Assembly: GCA_965116785.1 (NCBI GenBank)
Contig: OZ220731.1
Span: 3,596,001 to 3,660,000 of the forward strand
Source of the DNA: Bin87 sp965116785
GTDB taxonomy: Bacteria > Chloroflexota > Dehalococcoidia > Lucifugimonadales > UBA3495
Reading direction: 5' to 3'
DNA: 64,000 nucleotides
The notes beneath the pieces were generated by a model that was not told where the DNA came from, ran no database searches, and saw only the letters and a list, made by a program, of their open reading frames with translations. This document shows positions 52,375 to 58,892 of this stretch, one piece after another. Both the position numbers and the translations under genes were made by a program. The first letter of the stretch is position 1; the number at the start of each line of letters is the position of its first letter.

Positions 52375-52560
52375 TCAGCGGGAGCGCTGCCCAGCCGCAG
52401 CTTCCCGCTGCGCCTTTTCGAGTCTGGCCACGGCCCAATCAGACAGTTCCAACCCTCGGTCAGGGTCGTCCAGCATTTCGGTGACGACCTCGGTGACGGT
52501 TTCGCGGATCAGCGCGCGGAGCTCGTCGACGGTGAGTTCGGCAACTGTCTGGGCGGCCAT
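52375..52560 (-). CDS. Small antitoxin-like partner protein
   Basis: 61 aa from the ATG at 52560, with GGAGGA just upstream. VAELTVDELRALIRETVTEV and MLDDPDRGLELSDWAVARLE match a common family of short helical proteins that are usually encoded beside toxins or nuclease-like genes. The coupling to Uma2 copy 3 suggests a two-gene unit (inference). No DNA-binding motif is certain. Confidence 0.7.
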   Translation of the reverse strand: MAAQTVAELTVDELRALIRETVTEVVTEMLDDPDRGLELSDWAVARLEKAQREAAAGQRSR

Positions 52561-52662
52561 GGTTCCTCCGGTCGAGGGCAATTGCGACGGCGCGGCGTTT
52601 GGGTCAGCGGAACGTGAGTGAGTCTATCACTCGGTATTTGCGCACGGCAAACCGGAAAAACA

Positions 52663-52689
52663 CCGCCGCCGGTTGTTCCCCGGCGGCGG
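52663..52689 (-). terminator. Rho-independent terminator
   Basis: CCGCCGCCGG and CCGGCGGCGG arms with a short loop, followed on the minus strand by TGTTTTTCC. It lies 39 bp after the stop of the gene at 52728-53579. Confidence 0.75.
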
Positions 52690-52727
52690 CAATGTTCGGC
52701 CTCACGGCCTCGGCTGGCGCGGTTGGA

Positions 52728-53579
52728 TTACCGAACCAGGTTGGGCGTGACCTCGGCGGGGATGCCGCCGGCTTCCATCTCGCGGCCGCGGGATTCCACC
52801 TGGGGGATCACAGAGGCCAGGAGATCTTCGTCCAGGTCGGCGGCGACGCCGGGGTAGCCGGCGCGTTCGAGCATGGCCTTGAGCTTGCCGGTCTTGAACT
52901 GGTCGAGGCACCAGCCCAGCGGGTCGGGAACGAGGGTCTTGTCCCAGAAGATGCGGTGGTTCTTGTTGCGGGGGCCGTAGTGGTAGTGCGGCTCGTCCCG
53001 GAAGCAGTCGAAGGCCAGCAGCTCCGTCTCCTCGGTGAACACGCGACCGGTGTTGCCGGCGAGGTCGCTGAGGACGTGGATGGCCAGGCCGCCGTCGCCC
53101 GAGGCCTGACGGCGCATCTCCAGGCCGAAGCGGATGTTGCCGGCTTCGATGATGTCGGTGCCCCGGTTGTGCTTGACGGTGTTGCGCTCGCCGGCGAACT
53201 TGACCCGCGCGGTGGCGTCGACCTCGTCCAGCGCCGCGTTGACGGCGTTCATATCCAGCGATCCGGCGGCGTCGCCGTAGCCGGCACGGGTCAACATGGC
53301 GGCCAGGTTGCTGCGCATGGTTTTCACCGACCAGCCGATGGGGTTGCCGTCGACGGTGTGGTCCATCCGATACGGGATGCTGTCGCCGTCCGGCGCGTAA
53401 ACATAGCTCTTTTCAAGGTCGAAGCAGTTGAAGCGCAGGGCGGTCTCTCCGCCGACGTCGACCAGGATGACCACGCCCTGATCGGAATGGTCCTGGATGT
53501 TGCCGTCCCACAGCTCGTGCTGAACGATGAAAGTCACGTTGCCAGCTTCGAATCGGACGCGGCCAGTTTGAGTCGTCAT
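52728..53579 (-). CDS. Uncharacterised two-domain protein, paralogue of the 28571 gene
   Basis: 283 aa from the ATG at 53579, with a strong GGAGG. Two related halves: residues 5-110 (FEAGNVTFIVQHELWD ... ALRFNCFDLEKSYVYAP ... NPIGWSVKTMRSNL) and 140-250 (IEAGNIRFGLEMRR ... LLAFDCFRDEPHYHYGPRN ... DPLGWCLDQFKTGK). The second half aligns with the whole protein at 28571-29011. The PHYHY motif is present only in the second half; the first has SYVYAP, suggesting one active and one structural domain. Family not recognised. Cytosolic, single gene. Confidence 0.75.
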   Translation of the reverse strand: MTTQTGRVRFEAGNVTFIVQHELWDGNIQDHSDQGVVILVDVGGETALRFNCFDLEKSYVYAPDGDSIPYRMDHTVDGNPIGWSVKTMRSNLAAMLTRAGYGDAAGSLDMNAVNAALDEVDATARVKFAGERNTVKHNRGTDIIEAGNIRFGLEMRRQASGDGGLAIHVLSDLAGNTGRVFTEETELLAFDCFRDEPHYHYGPRNKNHRIFWDKTLVPDPLGWCLDQFKTGKLKAMLERAGYPGVAADLDEDLLASVIPQVESRGREMEAGGIPAEVTPNLVR

Positions 53580-53664
53580 GGTTGTTTTCCTCCTTTTTTG
53601 AGAACGAAAGTAAGCGAAATATAACCGGGCCGTTTCGCGAGTGTCAAACCGGGGCCATGCACGG

Positions 53665-54147
53665 TCACATTCCCAGGGCTTCGCGGATGCCACGAAGCTG
53701 GTTGAGGTGCTCGCCCCAGTGTCGTTCGAGACCGTCGATGAACGATTGTGCGGTGCGTTGTTCGTGGATTTCCCGGTGTGGAAGGTGGGCCATGGCGGTG
53801 CGTTCCTCAAAATCACCGTCGCCGGCGTTGGCAATGGCGTGCTCGGCAGTCTGCAGGATGGCCAGGGGGCCCGCCAGGGCATCGTCGATTTCAGCGGCCA
53901 TGCGCTCGGGCGTGACGTTGCTGATATCGGGAAGGATGGTAACTTCAGGCAGGCTTCCCGCCAGCACGCCGGCGATGACGCTGCCGATGCCGCCCTCGGG
54001 CGTGTCGACCAGGTGATAGAGAACCTCGCGTGCACACCAGCCGTCGCCATCCTTCCAGTCCAGGCAGTAATCCATTCCGTCCAGCAGGCCGGTCAGCTCT
54101 TCGCGGATGCGCTGGACTGTGGCGAGGTTAGTGTCGCGGCTGGCCAT
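53665..54147 (-). CDS. DinB family protein, second copy
   Basis: 160 aa from the ATG at 54147. Four-helix DinB-like pattern with ARE-VLYHLVDTPEGG (first His), EHAIANAGDGDF and a C-terminal helix FIDGLERHWGEHLNQLRGI carrying the last histidines. Its start overlaps the stop of the membrane-protein gene (54128) by 20 bp, so the two are translationally coupled. Function unknown. Confidence 0.75.
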   Translation of the reverse strand: MASRDTNLATVQRIREELTGLLDGMDYCLDWKDGDGWCAREVLYHLVDTPEGGIGSVIAGVLAGSLPEVTILPDISNVTPERMAAEIDDALAGPLAILQTAEHAIANAGDGDFEERTAMAHLPHREIHEQRTAQSFIDGLERHWGEHLNQLRGIREALGM

Positions 54148-54856
54148 ATTCGTACTCTCCGGTTTCGTGTTGCGAGGCATCGTCGGCAAGGGTCTGCGGC
54201 GGCTTGAGCAATCCGGCGACCAGCCACATGCCGCTGACGACGAGCCACGCGAGGAAGGCAATGCCGGATATGCGGTGCATAACGGTGGCGGCGTCAACCC
54301 AGATGAACAGCATCGCGACGCCGATGATCACGTCGGCCACGGCGGACGCTTTGAGCAGCCCGCCGGCGCGCCACTGCACCGGTCCCAGGGAGATGATACC
54401 CAATCCTGCCAGGGTAAATCCCACCTTGCCAGTAATCTCTCTGGCCATATCAAGCTTGGCGGCCCATTCGATCAGGTGGGCGCCATCGAAAGCGATTGCG
54501 CTGGGGCCGAGGACGGTCAGGACGATAGCGCATACTCCCGACGCAATCGTAACCCAACCTGAAACGGATAGCGCCGTCATTGCGAGGCGGGCGGCCACGG
54601 GTTGGTAGGGAAGTATGGCGCCACGCAGCATGGCTGCCGCGACCAGCAGGAACATGCCGGAAAAGATGCGTGCCGCAGCGCTGTAGGTGTAGGCCAGAGT
54701 GTTGTCGTCGATGGCTTGAAGAGACGCCAGCAGGGTGGGTTGGTCGGCATCGGCCATGAGACGAGTGGGCACCATGATGGCGGTGGCCACTGCGGTGAGG
54801 AGGAGGAACAGGCCGGCGAGTCGGGGGCTGCCGCCGAAGTAGGAGGCTACGCGCAT
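54128..54856 (-). CDS. Polytopic membrane protein (DUF4386-like)
   Basis: 242 aa with six to seven hydrophobic segments, for example LAGLFLLLTAVATAIMVP, IFSGMFLLVAAAMLRGA, SVSGWVTIASGVCAIVL and IAFLAWLVVSGMWLVAG. Size and helix pattern resemble DUF4386-type integral membrane proteins, but no diagnostic motif is visible. Overlaps the downstream DinB gene, suggesting joint expression. Confidence 0.65.
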   Translation of the reverse strand: MRVASYFGGSPRLAGLFLLLTAVATAIMVPTRLMADADQPTLLASLQAIDDNTLAYTYSAAARIFSGMFLLVAAAMLRGAILPYQPVAARLAMTALSVSGWVTIASGVCAIVLTVLGPSAIAFDGAHLIEWAAKLDMAREITGKVGFTLAGLGIISLGPVQWRAGGLLKASAVADVIIGVAMLFIWVDAATVMHRISGIAFLAWLVVSGMWLVAGLLKPPQTLADDASQHETGEYEYGQPRH

Positions 54857-54924
54857 ATCGATCAGTCGATCCCCATGTGTAAATTCAAAATAATATGAGC
54901 TTTAGCGACAGTCATGTTGGCGTT

Positions 54925-55392
54925 TCAGAAGCCGAGCAGGGCCCTGATGCAACCAAACTTCCAGACCAGCGCAATCGCGATGACCAGCATCAAGTAAAAC
55001 GGCCAAACCGCCGTTGAGCGCAGACTCGCCAGCAGTTGCTTGTTGACCGCTCCGACCGGACGCATCACGTACAGATCCGGCAAGGCTATCCCGCCGTCGC
55101 TATGGAGTTTGCGGACAAAGGCGTTGTACGAATTGCGAAAGACTTGCTCCAACGCCAGGTAGTAGGCGTCCAGAAACAGGAACAGTAGCGTCGGCAGAAG
55201 GGCCAGCAGAGCGTAATCGATCGTGTCGGTTCGGGCCACGAGAACCAGGATGGCGGCCACCAGCACGATGCACCAGTTCTTGCACGACGCGCTGTTGCCG
55301 GCCATGCGCCGGATGACGTCCTGCAGGATGGTCAGGTGCGTGCGAACCGCCTCGGAATTGGCGTCGTATGGCTTTGCGTCGGCATCGGCCAT
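54925..55392 (-). CDS. Three-helix membrane protein, partner of the TIR-like gene
   Basis: 155 aa from the ATG at 55392. A soluble N-terminus (1-38) with helix HLTILQDVIRRMAGNS, two close membrane segments (NWCIVLVAAILVLVA about 39-54, and LLALLPTLLFLFLDAYYLA about 62-80), a cytosolic loop (81-125) and a third segment (AVWPFYLMLVIAIALVWKF about 128-146). It begins 5 bp after the TIR-like gene stops, so the pair is an operon. Likely a membrane effector or sensor partner, resembling SLATT-type arrangements (inference). A TTG at 55440 is a less likely start. Confidence 0.72.
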   Translation of the reverse strand: MADADAKPYDANSEAVRTHLTILQDVIRRMAGNSASCKNWCIVLVAAILVLVARTDTIDYALLALLPTLLFLFLDAYYLALEQVFRNSYNAFVRKLHSDGGIALPDLYVMRPVGAVNKQLLASLRSTAVWPFYLMLVIAIALVWKFGCIRALLGF

Positions 55393-55397
55393 GGGAA

Positions 55398-55907
55398 TCA
55401 CTGGAATTGGCGGCGTATCTGTATCGCTTCCTCTACCCAAGCCTGCAAATTGTTTGTGATGGTTGCGTATGCGCGTTGGCTATCGCTGGATGCCGGGTTA
55501 TAGTCTTTCAAGACACTCGATAATGGCTTTTTTGTGTCGGTAAAGACCACTGCGTCGAACGGGTTTTTGCCGGGCAACTCCTGCCGCCCGAAGCGGTCTT
55601 TAAGATTGTGGATATAAATCCCCACGACACCCTTTCCGTCATTCCACGATTTTGTTATTTCGTACTGAACCCATTTGCGCCCGGCCGTTTCGCTGCCAAT
55701 CAAAACGACCGTGCAAGATCTGGTGTTGATCTGTTGGTCGATCCACCGTTGGATAGCGGCCTCTCCTCCTCTTTTGATGGTTTCCCAATTGTTGTCGGTG
55801 ACGGGTTCGTTGCCTTCCAATATGCCAGCGTTTCTAATCTGTGCCGCACGCCATGCGTCTTTTTCGTAATGAAAACTGAAAAACACTCTGCGCTTTGGTG
55901 AAGCCAA
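55398..55907 (-). CDS. ThsB-like TIR domain protein (MTH538 TIR-like, PF08937 type)
   Basis: 169 aa from a TTG at 55907 preceded by AAGGATCG. The sequence RRVFFSFHYEKDAWRA is close to the start of Thoeris ThsB. Also present are IQRWIDQQINTRSCTVVLIG and GRKWVQYEITKSWNDG, with Y82 and E83 at the expected NADase active site, then GIYIHNLKDRFG and PGKNPFD. ThsB proteins sense phage and make a cyclic-ADPR-type signal. No ThsA (SIR2/SLOG or macro domain) is nearby; a membrane protein follows instead. The region is less GC-rich than its surroundings. Confidence 0.85.
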   Translation of the reverse strand: MASPKRRVFFSFHYEKDAWRAAQIRNAGILEGNEPVTDNNWETIKRGGEAAIQRWIDQQINTRSCTVVLIGSETAGRKWVQYEITKSWNDGKGVVGIYIHNLKDRFGRQELPGKNPFDAVVFTDTKKPLSSVLKDYNPASSDSQRAYATITNNLQAWVEEAIQIRRQFQ

Positions 55908-55964
55908 TTATCGATCCTTTGTGCCTTGTACGAATATTGATCCGACCAATATTTTAGCATCAGA

Positions 55965-57278
55965 CTACGCCGTCGGCTCCCGCTCCCGGCCGGGGATGGC
56001 CAGCGAGGCCAGGAAGCCCACGCCGTAGATGCCGCCGGCGATGAAGAAGCCGTACTGCCAGCCCAGCCACTCGATGGGGCCGAAGATGAACACGGCGGCG
56101 ACGGCCCCGAACAGGACGTTGTTGCCCCACATCAGGCCGAGGAAGCTGGACTCCAGACGGTAGCGCGCGGCGACGTCCGCAGCGGCCGCCGAGGTGAGGT
56201 TGATCACCGTGAAATGCTGCAATCCGTAGAGCGCCACACAAACCGTTATCCAAACGGAGTATTGCGGGCCGCCCAGGGGGATGGCCAGGGTCAACACCGT
56301 GGCAAAGGCCATCAGGAACACGATGAGCGGCTTGCGTCCCACTCGGTCGGACATCGCGCCGAGCAGGGGAGCGGTGACCATCGCCGGCCCCACCATCAGC
56401 GCCAGGTGGGCCGAGGCCTGAAACGTGTTGATGCCCAGGGCGTGGGTCAGGTACAGCGGCACGAGGAACAGCATGGACCCATCGGCCATGCCGCGCACCG
56501 CCGCCACAACAAAGATGGCCCACAGCCGAGTCCCGCGGAAGGCCACATAGGTGCCTCGCCACATGGTGGTGAGCCGCTGTCCCAGGTCAACGTTCACCGG
56601 GGGCGCGCCGCCGGCGTGGCGGAGCAGACCGTAGATGACGAAGGTGGCGACGAACATGATCGGCGCGCCGAAAGCCAGGATCCACCGCCAGCTGACCGGC
56701 TCAAGGCCCAGCTCCCAACCGACGGCCAGACCGTCGGCGGCCTCCCAGCGCAGGGCTCCGAGCAGCAGGATGCCGGCGATCATCGGGCCGACCACGTCGC
56801 CGACGCTGCCGGTGGAGCGGTGCATCGACAGGAACAGGCCCCGGCGGTTGGGGAAACGCTGGGCCAGCAGACCCAGGGCCGGCGGATGCCACAACGCCGC
56901 GCCGGAGGACGCCAGCGCCAACGCCAGCAGGATCACCCCGTAGGACGGCGAAATTGCGATGAGCAGCAGGCCCACCGCGGTGAGCAGGGCGCTGATGGAC
57001 AGTACCCAGGCGATCCGATGGTGGAGCAGGTCGGACAGGAACCCGCCGGTGACGCTGGTGATGCCGGCCGAGGCCGAGCGCACGGCCACGATGGCCCCCA
57101 CCTGGAGCGCGCCGAGGCCGAGGTCGACCGCCATGACCGTGGTCAGCAGCGGGATGCTGTTGGAGATGAGATGTTCGAAGCCGTGGGCTCCGATGAGGGT
57201 CGACGCCAGAACCCGATTGCCGGTGCGGCGTTCACCCGTCACCGGCGCATCGGGAAGCGTCCCCTGCGCTGCGGCCAA
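55965..57278 (-). CDS. MFS transporter, copy 2 of a tandem pair
   Basis: 437 aa, 12 predicted helices. MFS loop pattern LGPMSDR-like at GAMSDRVGRKPLIVF, plus SASAGITSVTGGFLSDLLHH and LGLLAQRFPNRRGLFLSMHRSTGSVGDVVGP. Paralogue of the preceding gene (57297-58694): both share NNxLFGAxAAxxIFGPxEWLxWQYGFFIA near the C-terminus. Only 18 bp separates the two genes, indicating co-transcription. Substrate unknown. Confidence 0.88.
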   Translation of the reverse strand: MAAAQGTLPDAPVTGERRTGNRVLASTLIGAHGFEHLISNSIPLLTTVMAVDLGLGALQVGAIVAVRSASAGITSVTGGFLSDLLHHRIAWVLSISALLTAVGLLLIAISPSYGVILLALALASSGAALWHPPALGLLAQRFPNRRGLFLSMHRSTGSVGDVVGPMIAGILLLGALRWEAADGLAVGWELGLEPVSWRWILAFGAPIMFVATFVIYGLLRHAGGAPPVNVDLGQRLTTMWRGTYVAFRGTRLWAIFVVAAVRGMADGSMLFLVPLYLTHALGINTFQASAHLALMVGPAMVTAPLLGAMSDRVGRKPLIVFLMAFATVLTLAIPLGGPQYSVWITVCVALYGLQHFTVINLTSAAAADVAARYRLESSFLGLMWGNNVLFGAVAAVFIFGPIEWLGWQYGFFIAGGIYGVGFLASLAIPGREREPTA

Positions 57279-57296
57279 CCTGGATTTGCCTCGTGG

Positions 57297-58694
57297 CTAG
57301 GCCGAAACCCGCGCCGCCTCGCTTTGGGGGACTGCAGCCGCATCGGCGGGAGCGTCCTGTGCCGGCACGGTCTCGGGTGCCGTGGGCTTGCCCGGGATCA
57401 ACAGCGAGATGAGGAAGCCCGCGAAGTAGATGCCGGCGGCGATGAAGAAGCCGTACTGCCAGTCCAACCATTCCACCGGCCCGAAGATCATGAATGCGGC
57501 GATGGCGCCGAACAGGGTGTTGTTGCCCCACATCAGTCCGAGGAAACTGGACTCCAGCCGACGGCCGGCGGCGATGTCGGCGGCGGCGGCCTGGGTCAGG
57601 TTGTTCACTGAGAAGTTCATCATGCCGTAGATGGCGACGAAGACGGTGATCCACGCCGTGTAGCCTCCGCCGCTCACCAGGATGATCGCGATGGTGAGCA
57701 TCGTGGTGACGCCCATGATGAAGATGATCAGCGGGCGTCGCCCGATGCGGTCGGACAGAGAGCCGATGATCGGGCCGAAGAGGATGCCCGGGAGCACCAT
57801 GAGCATGACGTGGACGGCGGCCTGGAACTCACCGACGCCCAGATGGATCAGGTACAACGGGACCAGGAACACCAGGGAGCGGTCGGCCATGCCGCGGACG
57901 GCGGAAACGGTGAAGATGGCCCACATGCCGGTGCCGCGGAAGGCGTCCTTCATGCCCGCCCAATTGGTGCGGATGCGGGCGCCGACGTCCACGTTAACGG
58001 GTCGCTCGCTGCCCGCGTTGCGCAGCAGGATGAAGATCACCACGGTGGCGACGAACATGATCGGGGTGCTGAACCCCAGGATGTACCGCCAGTCGACGGT
58101 GCCCCAGGGGAGCGCCCATGAGACGCCCACCTCGGCGCCATCGGCCCCGCCGCTCCAGGTGAGGGCGCCGGCGATGAGGGCGCCGGCGGCCAGCGGGCCG
58201 ATGACGTCGCCGATGCTGCCGGTGGAGCGGTGCATGGAGATGAAGAGGCCGCGTCGCTCGGGGAAGCGCCGGGCGAGCAGGCCCAGGGCCGGCGGGTGCC
58301 ACAACGCAGAGCCCATGGACCCCAGGGCGATGGCACACAGGATCAGGGCGTAGGATGGCGCGATGGACATGAGCAGGTAGCCCAAACCGATCATGAACGT
58401 GCTGATGGACAGCACCAGGGCCACTCGATGGTGGAACAGGTCAACCAGGAATCCGCCGGCGGTGCTGGTGATGCCGCCGAAGATGGAGCGGATGGCAACC
58501 ACCGCGCCGACGCTGAGCGCGCCCAGCTCAAACTCGGTGATGATGGCCAGGATGATGATGGGGATGCTGTGGGCGTACAGGTGCTCGAAGGCATGGGCGC
58601 CCACCAGGGTGGTCGCCATCACGGAGCCCTTGGTGCGGGGCTGCGTGTCCTGCGTCGCGGGTTGGGAAGGACTGACGCCGGCTGCCTGTGCCAT
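57297..58694 (-). CDS. MFS transporter, copy 1 of a tandem pair
   Basis: 465 aa, 12 helices, with SIFGGITSTAGGFLVDLFHH, ARRFPERRGLFISMHRSTGS and GSLSDRIGRRPLIIF. Homologous along its length with 55965-57278, so the pair arose by tandem duplication. The long C-terminal tail (PTAPETVPAQDAP ...) is low-complexity and cytosolic. First gene of the two-gene unit. Substrate unknown. Confidence 0.88.
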   Translation of the reverse strand: MAQAAGVSPSQPATQDTQPRTKGSVMATTLVGAHAFEHLYAHSIPIIILAIITEFELGALSVGAVVAIRSIFGGITSTAGGFLVDLFHHRVALVLSISTFMIGLGYLLMSIAPSYALILCAIALGSMGSALWHPPALGLLARRFPERRGLFISMHRSTGSIGDVIGPLAAGALIAGALTWSGGADGAEVGVSWALPWGTVDWRYILGFSTPIMFVATVVIFILLRNAGSERPVNVDVGARIRTNWAGMKDAFRGTGMWAIFTVSAVRGMADRSLVFLVPLYLIHLGVGEFQAAVHVMLMVLPGILFGPIIGSLSDRIGRRPLIIFIMGVTTMLTIAIILVSGGGYTAWITVFVAIYGMMNFSVNNLTQAAAADIAAGRRLESSFLGLMWGNNTLFGAIAAFMIFGPVEWLDWQYGFFIAAGIYFAGFLISLLIPGKPTAPETVPAQDAPADAAAVPQSEAARVSA

Positions 58695-58804
58695 GTAATG
58701 CGCTCCTCAGAAGGTGGCCAGGGGCGGGATGGGCCGCATTATACACGACGGCAACCCGTCCGCCGGCCGCGGATTTCCAACGCCGGCGACTGTGCAGAAC
58801 GAAG

Positions 58805-58838
58805 AACTCCCCGCGACCTGAACTGGTCGCGGGGAGTT
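58805..58838 (-). terminator. Terminator of the substrate-binding protein gene
   Basis: AACTCCCCGCGACC, six-base loop, GGTCGCGGGGAGTT: a perfect 14-bp stem 54 bp after the stop of the gene at 58893-61244, followed by a short T-rich stretch. Confidence 0.7.
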
Positions 58839-58892
58839 GGTTCGGCCAGAGATATTCCTGGCTCAGCTGTTCATTGGGGCAAGCTCGCGAGG

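Noticed and set aside
55398..55907. Complete canonical Thoeris system.
   Set aside because: Only the ThsB-like half is present; no SIR2/SLOG or macro-domain ThsA within the window.
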